Source of the DNA: Calocera cornea HHB12733
Taxonomy: Eukaryota > Basidiomycota > Dacrymycetes > Dacrymycetales > Dacrymycetaceae
DNA: 41,119 nt
Reading direction: 5' to 3'
NCBI GenBank assembly: GCA_001632435.1
Contig: KV424129.1
Span: 1-41,119, forward strand
Shown one piece after another: positions 30,983 through 41,119 of the stretch (positions are counted from its first letter, which is position 1; each line of letters begins with the position of its first letter). The notes beneath the pieces were generated by a model, which worked only from the letters and a program-made list of their open reading frames with translations, was not told the DNA's origin and ran no database searches. Made by a program: the position numbers and the translations under genes.

Positions 30983-33900
30983 ATGTCAAGTGCTGTCCCT
31001 GCGACGAGGGCCAACTGGCGTGCCCTTGTGACCGAAATTGAAAGGCTAAATGGCGATGTCCAGCGGTTGAAAAACCAAGCTGCAACGGTCCATACGCCCC
31101 AAAATGGCACTGTGAAGAAAGTAGTTCTCCAAGTGTTTGGGATTTGGGAGGTGCGGAGTAATGCTTCTTGTCGCCTTGCCCATTCACAAACCTCTTCTCA
31201 GGAAATCAAGATGCGGCAGCAGGACTGCACCAAGCTCGCAAGCAACCTAATCTGGGTGACAGATCAGGTCTTGAATCGGATGTCAACTGATGCTGGAGGC
31301 GAGAACTCAAGCAATGAGACTGCCCAAGAAGTCTCAAGGGCATTGCTCAAGTAACGATTGCATTAGTGAGCTGAGCTCAGCAGACACTCACGTGAGCTAT
31401 CCAGAACTGCTTCGGACATTGCCGAATTCCTACACAAGCCGGTTACAGCAAAACAACGAGTGGCATCAGAAAGACAAGAGATGATCGAGAAGTTCCTCAA
31501 GGATTTAGACGATATGAGACTGAAGTTTGTGGTAAGGAAGGCTCAGGAGCTGCCGGCATCCAGCGCTTACCTTGTTGTTTCAGGAGGTCAATATTGCCAC
31601 GTTGCGAGCGCGGGACGGGGGATTGTCTGTCGCGTACGGGTACAGGATACTGGGCAGTTTCACCAGTCGCTGAGTGCCCTTCGGCAGATTGGCGAAGGAC
31701 CTTAACATACCAAGTCATCCCGCCGTGTTCTTTGGACGAGAACAAGTCCTCGCTTCGATTACGCATCTTCTGCTGCAAGAGCAAGCCTGCAGAATTCCTT
31801 TGATGGGCGCCACCGGAATTGGAAAAACGTCAATCGCTCTGGCCGCAATCAATGATCCCAGCGTACTGGCCAAGTATGAACGAAACATGGTCTTCTTCAG
31901 TTGCGATTCCACAGCGACAGCGAATGGCATCATACAGGCACTGAAAGCTACATTTCGAGTAGAGAGCGAATCTAGCTCTCACTCGTCTCTTCTCGCCTAT
32001 CTTCGAGCTCGAAACAAGTTCGTTCTTCTTGTACTTGACAGCCTCGAAACTGCATTGTCATCCGATGACAGCGAGAGTGTTCGACAATTGTTAGAAGAAT
32101 TGGGCCAGATACCACGGGTCTCTCTTCTCATAACGACGACATCCCACTCTCCATCGGCGGGTGTGAAATGGGAGAAGATGGACGCCGTGCAAGGCCTGCC
32201 ACTGGACGTCGCTCGCCAAATGTGGGCGGGAATCGCCAGGAAGCAAGATGGCAAGTTGGATCTATTACTCGAGAGACTCGATGGCATCCCGTTGGCCCTG
32301 CAGCTCATGGCACACCAAGGATGGTATTTCACACCTACGGAGCTCCTTGCCTCCTATGAGAATACGGCGAAGATCTTGACGGTAGGGCGCCGCAGCCGAC
32401 TCGGTACTCTGGAGGTGTGCATCGAACTGTCACTTCGATCGATAATAATATCAGAAGAGCCGCACGCACAGAATCTCCTCTCGGTATTATGTCTTCTTCC
32501 TGATGGAGCCACGCTTGAGACGTTGCAAGAAATGCTGCCGTCGCATTCCGATACCATCGCGCAGGCGCTGTCGACGCTACGACATACAGCGATTGTCTAT
32601 CAGCAGAAGAATCGATTCAAGACATTATCACCTATTCGGGAAGTCATTTGCGCAAGCCACCCCCCGAAAAGTAGCGATTGGGAGGACGTTCGACAGTACT
32701 GCATACGGTTGTGCTCCTGCGCGGACCACGACGGGACCAGCCACACCAATGGCAAGGTCGAGCCCATTGTAGCTGAATTTGGCAATATCAACGCCATCCT
32801 GCTCCTTTCGTGGAGGACGCTTCGAGAGAACGATAATATCGATCAACTTCTCCAGGCGACGTGGTCGGCAGCCACTGTCTCATATACAACGGGATGTGGC
32901 GATCCAGTGCCGCTGCTGAACCAGGCGCGCAAGAGATTGTCCGATGTAGACCGGTCGCGTGATGTGGCGGAGTGTAAGCGGAGGCTGGGCGACAGCTTGT
33001 GCAAGCAAGCCCATTACAGCGAGGCCGCAGTATTGCTGGAGGAGGCTCTTTCCGCATTCGAATCGATGAGCGAACTGCAAGGCGTAGCCCAGAGCATGCA
33101 TAGCCTTGGAGAAGTTAGACGGTGGCAAGGTCGCCTTGCAGATGCGATTCCGATTTTTCAGGAGGCAAGGTCTGTATTCCACGCGATCGGGGATGTGCGC
33201 GGGACAGCCCAAAGCCTATACAGCTTAGGTGACATGTTCCGGTTGCAAGCTCGTTGTGAAGAGGCGGTGTCGATGTTGGAAGAGGCGAAGGCGGCTTTCG
33301 AGGCTTTGGGCGACATGCTTCGTACAGCGGAGTGCAAGCAGAACTTGGGCGAGGTCTTCAAGATGCAATCGCGGCATGCAGAGGCTGTGGCCCTATTCGA
33401 GGAAGCCAAGTCAGCATTCGATGCCAACAGTGCACCGCTACTCGCCGCCCAGTGCATGCGGAGTTTGGGCGAGATCTTGAGCCTTCAATCGGTCGAGGAG
33501 GCGACGTCCGCTCTGGAGACGGCGAAGACCGCATTTGATGAGATGGGTAACCCACTGGAGGCAGCACACTGCCTGCGCAGCTTGGCTGATGTCTTGATTG
33601 GAGATGGGGAATATGCGAAGGGCGCCGACAAGCTGGAGGAGGCAAGGTCATCATACCGCCTCATTCAGGAAGCGCTTTTTGAGGCGCAATGCACGCACAA
33701 GCTAGGCGATGTTTTGTGCATGCAGTCACACTACAGGGAGGCGACCATCATGCTGGAAGAGGCGAGGTCGGCATTTAAGGCGCTGGGCGAGCCTCTCGGC
33801 GCAGCACGATGCCTGCAGAGTCTGGCCGAAGTCTTGCGGAAGTTGTCACGCTACGATGATGCCATGCGCATGTTGCGGGGGGCGAAAACAGCGTTCGAGG

Positions 33901-34124
33901 AGATCGACGAGCGGTATGGTGCGGCGCAATGTATGCAGAGCCTGGGAAATATCCTGCGCGCACAAGGGCGTGATGAAGAGGCAGCGCGGATGTTGGAGCG
34001 CGCCAGGGACGCCTTTGTCGCGATTGGGGATGAGAGCGAGGCGGCGATGTGTACCGAGATGTTGGGCTGGATCTTCTGTGATGAAGGATGGGATGATGAA
34101 GGTGGCGAGAGTGATGATGATTAA
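30983..34124 (+). CDS. NLR-like protein 2 with nine uniform TPR-like repeats
   Basis: Exons 30983-31132, 31202-31350, 31384-31531, 31584-31633 and 31688-34124 join in frame to 977 aa. Residues 1-165 are helical and match the exon layout of the other NLR N-termini (MLKL/HeLo-like, inferred). NTPase: FFGREQVL, Walker A MGATGIGKTS (Lys about 212), Walker B FVLLVLDSLE, VSLLITTTSH and GIPLALQLMA (GLPL motif). After a helical linker come nine repeats of 39-40 aa, each like A-x-C-x(3)-LGE...Q-R-x-EA...LEEAKSAF-x-A-G, plus a tenth partial, and an acidic Asp/Glu end. These proteins are thought to oligomerise on nucleotide exchange when the repeat sensor is triggered. The gene is intact. The start is the only ATG in exon 1, but see the nearby TATA-like element. 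Confidence 0.88.
32964..34040 (+). repeat. Nine tandem 117-120 nt TPR-coding units
   Basis: Each unit encodes one TPR-like helix pair. Eight units are 40 codons and the fifth is 39. Amino-acid phrases recur almost unchanged between units (LEEAKSAF, LEEARSAF, LEEAKAAF; AAQCMRSLGE, AAQCMQSLGN), which suggests recent internal duplication or gene conversion. Confidence 0.75.
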
Positions 34125-34674
34125 GGAATTGTGTCAGAGTACAGTGACAGGATTACCGGAAATTTGTCGACTGCCGTGGAGGGAAAAAAGTAGTCAGTAT
34201 GTGGCATCAAACAGCGGGATGAGTACGTGGAGTTATGAAAACCGGACGGCAGTGTGTCTCCATTCGTAACGTGATTACTGTAGTACTGCAAGGCGGGTTG
34301 ATCAGTCGCGCCTGGTTCGTAGTTCGCGGTACAAACTCAGTTTACTTAGCGAAGATGTTTCCGTCAGGGCCTTGTACGTAATCAAATTCCAGTCAGCGCG
34401 CTCTCGTAACCGGGACCCTCACATCTCCGCCGCGCAGCACGGAGCCGAGCCTCACCGACTTGCTCCTGGTTGCCGAGGCGTGCACCGCCCGCCCTGAGTC
34501 CTGGCCTTTTCCCGGCCGCCCGACTCGGCCATCACCCGCTCACCCCTTCCTTGCCTTCCATCCACTTCTGGCACCTCATCGTTCGCTGTCTATCAGCCTT
34601 ATCACCCACCGTCGTTGCCCCTTACCACCACCACCGCCCGCCAGCATCACTAGCACCATCGCAGGGAGAGCAGC
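34125..34674. other. Intergenic, upstream of the SH3 gene
   Basis: This holds the NLR2 3' flank and a CT-rich upstream stretch (34540-34660) before the SH3 gene. No gene is seen. Confidence 0.5.
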
Positions 34675-35482
34675 ATGTCCGCCCCCTTCGTAGAGCACAT
34701 CACAGCGCGCATCCGCGCAGACCTCGACTTCCTCGAGCAGCAGCACCTCATCACTCGCCCAGACAAGGAGACAATCCTCGCAAAGCTCCCCTCCTCCGAC
34801 GTGCGCTCACTCGATAACCGCCTCTCCAGCCTCTCCCTCTCCCCCAGCAGCGCCGCAGGCACCGCGCGCACCGTCCCCGCCCGCCCGGGCTCCACACGCC
34901 CCGCGCCCCAGCCCCAGCTGCCCCAGGCTAGGGCTAACTGGGCATACAACTCCGGCGACCCCCAGGATCTGCAGTTCAATGAGGGAGATGTGATCGAGCT
35001 CGTGGAGGAGGAGAACGCGGACTGGTGGAAGGGCAGGCTGAATGGACGCGAGGGGCTGTTGCCGGCGAATTACGTTACTAAGATGTACGTCCAACTCCTG
35101 CTTCCCCCCCTGGCCGCCTGTCGGCTTGATCGCTTGGGGGATATATGCTGATCTGATGCGCGATAGTGCCCCCACGCCAATGCGCTCCCCCAACCCTCCG
35201 GCCTACTCCCCGGGCCAGCACCAAGTCCTCGCCCCCAAGTCCTACCAGGCCCCCTCCGGTCCCCCGCCTTGGGCGACCCCCTCCCCTCAGCCTATGCAGT
35301 ACGCCCCCCCGCCCCAGCAATACGCCCCGCCTCCCCAGCCTATGCCGGTCATGCAGCAGGACCAGCCGAAGCCCAGCAGGTTCGGCAATCTGGGGACCAC
35401 GATGGCTAATGCTGCTGCTGGAGGACTGGGCTTCGGTGCGGGTGCTGCGATTGGAGGGGATTTGGTCAATGCGATTTTCTGA
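34675..35482 (+). CDS. LSB1/PIN3-like SH3 domain protein
   Basis: Exons 34675-35084 and 35167-35482 encode 241 aa. The N-terminus (ARIRADLDFLEQQHLI) matches the helical start of yeast Lsb1/Pin3 proteins. The SH3 domain is at about 85-136, with the ALYDY-like NWAYNSGD, ADWWKGRLNGREGLLPANYV. The second exon encodes a Pro/Gln/Tyr-rich tail with NPPAYSP, a PPxY motif as in the Rsp5-binding yeast relatives, and a Gly/Ala-rich hydrophobic end. In yeast these proteins bind the WASP homolog Las17, restrain actin patch assembly and are ubiquitinated by Rsp5. A similar cortical actin role is expected here but not shown. The ATG is preceded by a CT- and CAC-rich leader. Call is by family resemblance. 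Confidence 0.85.
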
Positions 35483-35964
35483 GCCTGACGGTTACTGGTG
35501 GGGCTGGAGGTGCGCATGACTGTTTGCATGAGGTGGGGAGCGAAGAGGAGACGAGCAGGGAGCCGAAGCGAAAGAGGAGCGAGAAGAGGGAGCAGGAGAT
35601 AATAAGATACCCCAACGACTTCTGCGTTGTCTGCATTTTCATGTACTATGTCCCTCCTATATGCATTGCTAGGTCCACAGTATCCGCCCTGCGAGGTTCG
35701 TCAGAGACGCTTGTGCCGCGAGCTGTATGCGCTGGTAGTGGCCGCGCGCCCGGCGTTCTGCCCCGTACTCTTCGCGACTGACGACGCTACAGTACCCGCC
35801 GCCGCATCCCTCCTCTTCATCTTACCGTCTCTCCCCCGTCCCCCGTCCATCGTCCTCACCCAACCCCGTGCCCTGTACCCATCTCCCACCTCTCCCCATC
35901 CACCTCTCATCTTTCCCCCCCTCTCTCGCACCACCTCTTCCGCCCACAGCGGCAGCAACGATCC
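35483..35964. other. Intergenic, no gene seen
   Basis: Holds the SH3 gene 3' flank and a very pyrimidine-rich promoter segment (35815-35940) before the HIT gene. Confidence 0.5.
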
Positions 35965-36743
35965 ATGTCCCCCACCGCGCGGTTCCACTTCTCCACCTTC
36001 GACGTGACGCGCCAAGTCTTCCTGCACACCCGCCTCTCCTACGGGCTCGTGAACCTCAAGCCGATCGTCCCGGGCCGTACGTCCCACTTCCCCCCTCTCC
36101 TTGCTCCATGCCGCTTCACCCACGTGTAAGCGCGCAGCTGACGATGCGCTAGATGTGCTGGTCGTCCCGAGACGTGTCGTGCCGCGCCTAGCGGACCTCA
36201 CACCGCAGGAGATCACAGATGTGTTCGAGACTGTTCGGAGGTGTGCCTCCCCCTCCCGTCCCGTTCCTGTGCAAGGATGTACTGACGGTGAGGTAGGGTA
36301 GGGCAGGTCGTCGAGAAAGCATACAAGGGGTCGGCCTTGACCATCGCATGTCAGGTCCGCTCCCTTCCCCCCTCCCTCCCTCTCCAGGTGGCAATGGGAG
36401 GCTGACGTGGTATATGCGCCAGGACGGACCAGCGGCGGGCCAGTCAGTGCCACACGTACACGTACATGTGATCCCTCGACGATGGGAAGACTTTGGAGGG
36501 AGGAATGATGACGTATACCCGGCACTCGAGGCGCACGAGGAGGAGCTCGGGCAGGGGCTGAAGGGGGAGGGGAGTACTGCGGTTGACGCTGCTCGGCAAC
36601 GAGAAGAAGGGGAGAGTGCGCAAGGAAGGAGGAGCGGAGCGCTGAAGGTGGACGATGAGGGACGGCAGGCGAGGAGCGTCGAGGAGATGGAGAAGGAGGC
36701 GCTCTGGCTTCGGGGGATGTTCCCCGAGTCAACGGACACATAG
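35965..36743 (+). CDS. FHIT-like HIT family nucleotide hydrolase
   Basis: Exons 35965-36076, 36153-36240, 36297-36354 and 36423-36743 encode 192 aa. The histidine triad is H97-x-H99-x-H101 ([11 protein letters not shown]), preceded by GPAAGQSVP as in the Fhit/Aph1 branch. Upstream elements [16 protein letters not shown] and [20 protein letters not shown] also fit. Fhit enzymes split diadenosine triphosphate into AMP and ADP through a nucleotidyl-His intermediate. Residues after about 115 form a Glu/Arg-rich extension of the type seen in many fungal Fhit proteins. All splice junctions keep phase. Function by family is fairly secure; the exact substrate preference is inferred. Confidence 0.88.
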
Positions 36744-36863
36744 GCAGAGATGAGATGTACAACATAGATGGCATGTGTATTGGACGTTGGGGTCGTATAA
36801 CGCGTGTATGCGTATCGTCCGGATCATGAAGGTCGTGAATGCTCGTAAGGAGATTATACGGCC

Positions 36864-38346
36864 CTAAACGCCCACCTCTGCCCCTGTGTACTCGACCTTC
36901 TCCCCTTCCCTCACCCCGAGCATGCCCAGCGGGAAGTCGTCCGCCTCCTCCCACGCACTGGGGATCATTACGAGCGGCATGAGCCACGTCGCGCTCAGCT
37001 TGACACCCATCCCCCTATCGAAGCTGCGTATCCCCGCCCAAGCCGCGGATATGGCCGTGCCCAACGTCGCCAAGACGGGCAGGAGGGTGCGCACGATTTT
37101 GACGGTCACGACTGCTTGAGGAGGCAGACCGCGCGTGGGGAGCTTCATGACTATCCATTGGAGGGAGGCGAAGAGCATCGCGCTGCGCTTGGCCGCCGTA
37201 AGGTGCTTGTCGTTCAGGGCGATGAGCACGGGTGGGGGGAGATACCTGGATACGCTGTTAGTACAGTGAGATGGGAGAAGGGGGGGGAAATGCGCACAGT
37301 GTAAACCCCCACCAGGTCGCTCGGAACGAGATCTTGTCCTTGGAGGGGACGAATACTCGCACTTTCCGGACCTTCTTCTTCCCCTTCCCCTTGATACCTT
37401 TCTCATCCGACTGTTTCTCCCCCTCCGTTTCTCCCTGTGCCACACCGTTCTTGCATGTGACATCCTCGTCCTTCACATCCTCACCGCTATCCTCGGGAAT
37501 CTCCACCTCCTCTCCCTCTTCAACCTCGACCTGATCCTTACTCTCAGCCCCCAACGGCGCGCAGAGCATCACCTCACCCCCACTCCTCTCCCTCCCAGCG
37601 TCATCCAGAGCCTTCCACACGCTCCTCCCTCCGCGGCCGTTCATAATCGCGGGATTGGAGAGCATCTTGAGCACCTCGGGGTTGGCAAGCGCGAGGGTGC
37701 GGCTGAGCATGCTGCCTGAGCTACTGGTAGGGGAAGACGAGGAGCCGGTCAGGGCAGGAAGGGCGAGAAGTGCGCTGGAAATCCGTTGGACTAGGGTGCT
37801 GGTGGTGGTGGAATCCCTCTCCGGAGGTGTCTCTTGCGAGGGTGGTGATGGAGTGCTGGGGGAGGGAGATAACACGACGATCGCCTCTGCCTGCGCGTCG
37901 ACGGGTGGATAGAGAATCGGAGCATCGGAGGAGGTGGGCAGGCCGTCGATTGGCGCTGCGGACGCTGGTGTCGAAGCGGTAGGGGCGCGCTTGCCGAGTC
38001 GGGAGAGACGGCGGAACAAGGTCGTCTTCTCTGCTGGGGCTTGCGTGGGTGCGGAGGCCGTCCGGGATGCTGCGGAAGGCGGTGAGGCTACAGCTGCCTC
38101 TGCCGGTACGGAAGCCTCGGTAATGCTCTCGCTCGCTCGCTGCAGTATTGTTGAGAGCTTGTCATCTCCATCCGTGTGTGAGATAGCGACAGTAGGTTTA
38201 GCCAGTGCTGCAGGTTCCCCACTCTCCCTCGCTGGCAGCTCACTGGCTGTGCATTCTGCGGCCCAGTGCGGCGGCGGGAACTGGGGCTGCTCCTTGCGCG
38301 TGAACCAGCGCTTGACCGTCTGTTTCTTGGTCTGCTCCGGTGTCAT
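36864..38346 (-). CDS. Membrane-associated protein with long disordered N-terminus
   Basis: Exons 38346-37298 and 37245-36864 encode 476 aa from the ATG at 38346 (TPEQTKKQTVKRWFTRK). The N-terminal 250 residues are Ser/Pro/Ala/Thr-rich and probably disordered, with a basic patch (LFRRLSRLGKR). An acidic segment (VEVEEGEEVEIPEDSGED) and a Lys-rich segment (KGIKGKGKKKVRKVRVFVP) follow. The C-terminus has hydrophobic stretches (AVVTVKIVRTLLPVLATLG, LSATWLMPLVMIPSAW) that could be one or two membrane helices. The intron starts GTGCGC. No family is recognised. The Trp-rich WWGFTLYLPPPVLIAL at the exon junction looks like a lipid- or membrane-facing region. An upstream in-frame extension to 38418 is not preferred. 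Confidence 0.7.
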
Positions 38347-39195
38347 AGATCGAGATGTAGATGATACCAATACATGAAGAGGGTATGCATACAGAGCGGG
38401 CACTTGAGGGACCATCACGAAACGGAGGCACCCTCGGCGGTGACGTCAGCGCTCCGCTGTGCAGTAGCTCACCATCCATCTCACAAGTATCGATATGGTT
38501 CATCAATACACTCCACTTCCAACCTCACCTTTGATCTATACGTGCATCTCGTCACCCCTGTCACAATACATCCATTAATCCATCCCTTCCTCGGACACCG
38601 CGGGTCCCTCCCCTGGAGCCCGGTCTTCGGCGTCTGTTCCTGAAACCCGTGCTGATGCTGGAAGACCATATATGCACACGCGCCCACCGCCTCATCACCC
38701 ACTCACTAACGAGACACTCACTGGAACATTTGTACCGCACATTATGTATCAGCAGACGGACCCGATATCGACGCGTCTTGAGTCCCGACAGCAGTCCTGG
38801 TTTCCCGGTACTCGCCAACAATCAGTACTATAGCACAGCTCGACCTGCCCGGCACCGGTGGCCTTCCAGCATCGTCGGGTCCTTCATGTTCCGGAGCCAG
38901 AAGTCTGGAGAACTTCTTCCGCGATAGGGAAGTTGGCGACATCTAAGAAGCATTCGGGACAATGGATTGCACAGCATGCTCAGGGATTGCCAGCGCATCA
39001 TCGTATCGTCTTCTGTTCACCCCACAGTCCGCTGGGCCGCTGGACTCTCATAAACTGCCCGCATCCCTCTGTTTCAGGACACCCATACTCTCGCTCTCTG
39101 GCCCCCAGTAGACCGCGCGGCCTGCTGCACAACTGTGTTCCGCGTCTCGCCTCTCACCTGCCGAGTGCGCCATTGGAGTTTCCAGCCAGCGCCTA
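38347..39195. other. Intergenic between the membrane-protein gene and NLR3
   Basis: This must hold the promoters of both divergent genes. Short frames around 38830-38945 (plus) have some coding-like composition but no start or splice link to NLR3, so I do not call them. Confidence 0.4.
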
Positions 39196-41119
39196 ATGAC
39201 CGGGCCCACCTCCTCACAGAAGGGGCCACTCGCCAGCCTCAGGTCAGCCTTTGAGAGGCTAAAGGTTACGCCAGTGAAGGACAAGGCCGAGGAGATCCTA
39301 CGGAGGGTGACGGGGATCTACGAGGTATGACTAGGCGCTGTACCTTTTGACGCGTTATGCTAATGCGACTTCTTCTTAGACTATCCGTGACACACAAGAC
39401 GATTATCAATACATCACCGATCAACTCGCTCTCCTTGCTACAAGCGTCTTCAAGGGCCTTGTGGGAAACGAGAAGCTTAGTGAGGAGCTCCGGAAGGCGC
39501 TGGACGGGCTCAGCCGGTACGTTGTGCTCCAGAATGGTGTCGTGACTTTCTGACATCGCTGTGATCCTTCTGTCCCAGAACCTGCCTCGATATCCAGGCT
39601 GAACTGGACAAGCACATGCAAAAGAAGGTCAATGAGCGGGCTGTGGAGGCACCGGAGCTCATGCAAAGATTGCAGAAGACGCTATCCACGCAATTACAGC
39701 ATCTTACAGTACGTCAATCAGTTGTGTATCCACATGTTCCCGTGCTGAGGAAGAAATCCAGTTCTTGGGTTTCGTAGATTACATGAGAGTACGTTGAATC
39801 CTAGTTGTGTAATGGATTCCCTAACATTCACGCAGTACAGGGCCGTCGGAGCGATTGCCAGGTAAGTCCTTGCTGCCCGAATGCCTTCCATCAAAACTGA
39901 CAACCTATGCTCTACCAGTCCCGCAGACCTTGGTCGACTCCGGCCTCCTCCTAAACCAGCCATTTTTTACGGCAGGGACGAGCTGGTACAGTCCATCGTG
40001 GACTTACTTCTCCATGAGGAGACGTGTCGCATTCCTCTTCTTGGCATGGGCGGCATCGGTAAGACTTCCACGGTCGCTACGGTGCTCCACGACGATCGAG
40101 TGAAGGCCAAGTTTGGCGAACACATGTTCTTTCTCAGCTGCGAAGGCATTGTTTCTGCCTCCGGAGTTCTCCTGGCCTTGGCCTCGGCATTGGGATTACA
40201 GCACGAGAACGGGGTGGAAAAAGCTCTCAGCGACTTCTTCACAAAGCACAAGTATGTTCTGCTCGTCCTGGATAACCTTGAGACGGTGTGGAACGCGGAC
40301 GACGAAAGTCAGGTAGAGAAGGTTCTTGCGGAGTGTGCCAACACCGGTACCGTTTCGCTTGTGATAACCATGAGGGGCACTATTCGACCTGGCGGAGTGG
40401 ACTGGAGCGATACCATTCTCGATCCTCTGGACCCATTACCGCTGGAAGCTGCCCGATTAATGTGGAAGAAGCTTGCAAGGAAGACGGACTCAAGATTGGA
40501 CGAGCTACTCAAGCTCCTCGATGGGATTCCCCTCGTGATCACGCTGATGGCCTACCATGGCCAAAGGATGACTCCGACTGAGCTTCTGCATCACTATGAG
40601 CAGGGGCCAACATCCTTGATGTCCCACGGAAAACCTGGTCGATTGACGAGCTTCGAGTTTTCGATGGAATTGTCATTACACTGTCCCACCATACAAGCCG
40701 AACCAAACGCGCGAGCCATATTATCCGCTCTCAGCATCCTTCCCGATGGCATGGCCACGTCGGAAGTTAACGACATGCTGCCTTCCATCCGTGGAAGCAT
40801 GCCAGGCGTGCGGGCATTGGTAGAAGTTGGGCTGGCCCACACCACTGCCGGACGACTGTCCGCGTTAACTCCAATCCGGGACTTCATCCTCGAAAAATAT
40901 CCGCCGAGCGAGTGTTCTCTCAAGGAGCTTCGTATTTACCTATGTCGATTGGCGGCCCTCGCAGACGATTTGGAGACAACGGCTTCTGCGATAGCCGTCA
41001 ACACACTCCGCACGGAATATGGCAATATCACGGCAGTCTTGCTACGGTGTTGGCACGGCGACCTCACTCATGACGCTGCCGAAGCGCTTCTGATAGCGAC
41101 TGTTCAATCGGCAAGGTTC
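39196..41119 (+). CDS. NLR-like protein 3 (cut by the right edge)
   Basis: Exons 39196-39324, 39380-39516, 39579-39708, 39762-39788 (27 nt), 39836-39861 (26 nt) and 39919 to the window end keep one frame, open to base 41119. At least 550 aa are visible. The first 150 residues form predicted helices (LASLRSAFERLKVTPVKDKA, VNERAVEAPELMQRL) with short exons, as in MLKL/HeLo-like bundles. NTPase: FYGRDELVQSIV, Walker A LGMGGIGKTS (Lys about 198), FLSCEG, Walker B YVLLVLDNLE, VSLVITMRG and GIPLVITLM. A winged-helix-like part follows (ALSILPDGM, LTPIRDFIL). TPR repeats would lie beyond the edge. Compared with NLR2 the same motifs are present in the same order, so the two are homologous. Gene is intact as far as seen. 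Confidence 0.85.

Noticed and set aside
35701..36987. 428-aa minus-strand open frame across the HIT gene
   Set aside because: Low-complexity Arg/Pro/Ser product opposite a clear HIT-motif gene with consistent splicing.
38830..38945. Possible extra 5' exon of NLR3 (LDLPGTGGLPASSG)
   Set aside because: The frame ends in TAA before any donor, and no start or splice link to 39196 could be found.
1..41119. CRISPR arrays, rRNA or tRNA genes
   Set aside because: No regularly spaced repeats or recognisable cloverleaf/rRNA sequence were noticed, though a tRNA scan was not possible by eye over the whole window.

Overview
The window looks like nuclear DNA of a basidiomycete fungus, most likely an Agaricomycete. 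Genes are compact and split by many short introns, mostly about 45-60 nt, with GTRNGY donors. The content is typical of mushroom-forming fungi: STAND/NLR-type NTPases with TPR tails, F-box proteins with an N-terminal coiled coil, an LSB1-like SH3 protein, type B carboxylesterase and tandem aldo-keto reductases. No bacterial-type operons, rRNA, tRNA or CRISPR arrays were recognised.

Region 1 (1-~6.2 kb) is an AT-rich island that runs off the left edge. It holds the 3' end of a Lys-rich coiled-coil gene, a degenerate purine-rich repeat, a 125-aa orphan gene and a large intact seven-exon gene on the minus strand. That gene splices to about 1,552 aa: a GCM-like zinc cluster, a MULE-like DDE transposase core, a cysteine-peptidase-like domain, a PHD finger and a Tudor/chromo-like segment. 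Base composition changes sharply at about 6.2 kb, so I read this as the end of a mobile element.

Region 2 (6.2-15 kb) carries NLR1 (a possible frameshift near its N-terminus), a family of three small Pro/Tyr-rich proteins (9848, 13252, 14094) that share an N-terminal block and a first-intron position, and between them an F-box gene broken by frameshifts.

Region 3 (15-23 kb) is more ordinary: two tandem aldo-keto reductases, each with a 14-nt microexon, an Arg/Ser-rich putative RNA-processing protein, and a 14-exon membrane-anchored carboxylesterase.

Region 4 (23-30 kb) has two intact tandem F-box paralogs of the broken copy, a divergently transcribed fourth F-box protein of another subfamily, and a 182-aa orphan.

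Region 5 (31-41 kb) has NLR2, with nine nearly uniform 40-aa TPR-like repeats; three conserved-type genes (LSB1-like SH3 protein, FHIT-like HIT hydrolase, a membrane-associated protein); and NLR3, cut by the right edge.

All three NLRs appear to share one plan: a helical-bundle N-terminus resembling the MLKL/HeLo type, an NB-ARC-like NTPase, and TPR repeats (not visible in NLR3). With the F-box and small PY-motif families this suggests a fast-evolving cluster, possibly self/non-self recognition and ubiquitin-linked turnover. That reading is inference. Exon models were built by hand from splice signals and reading-frame continuity.
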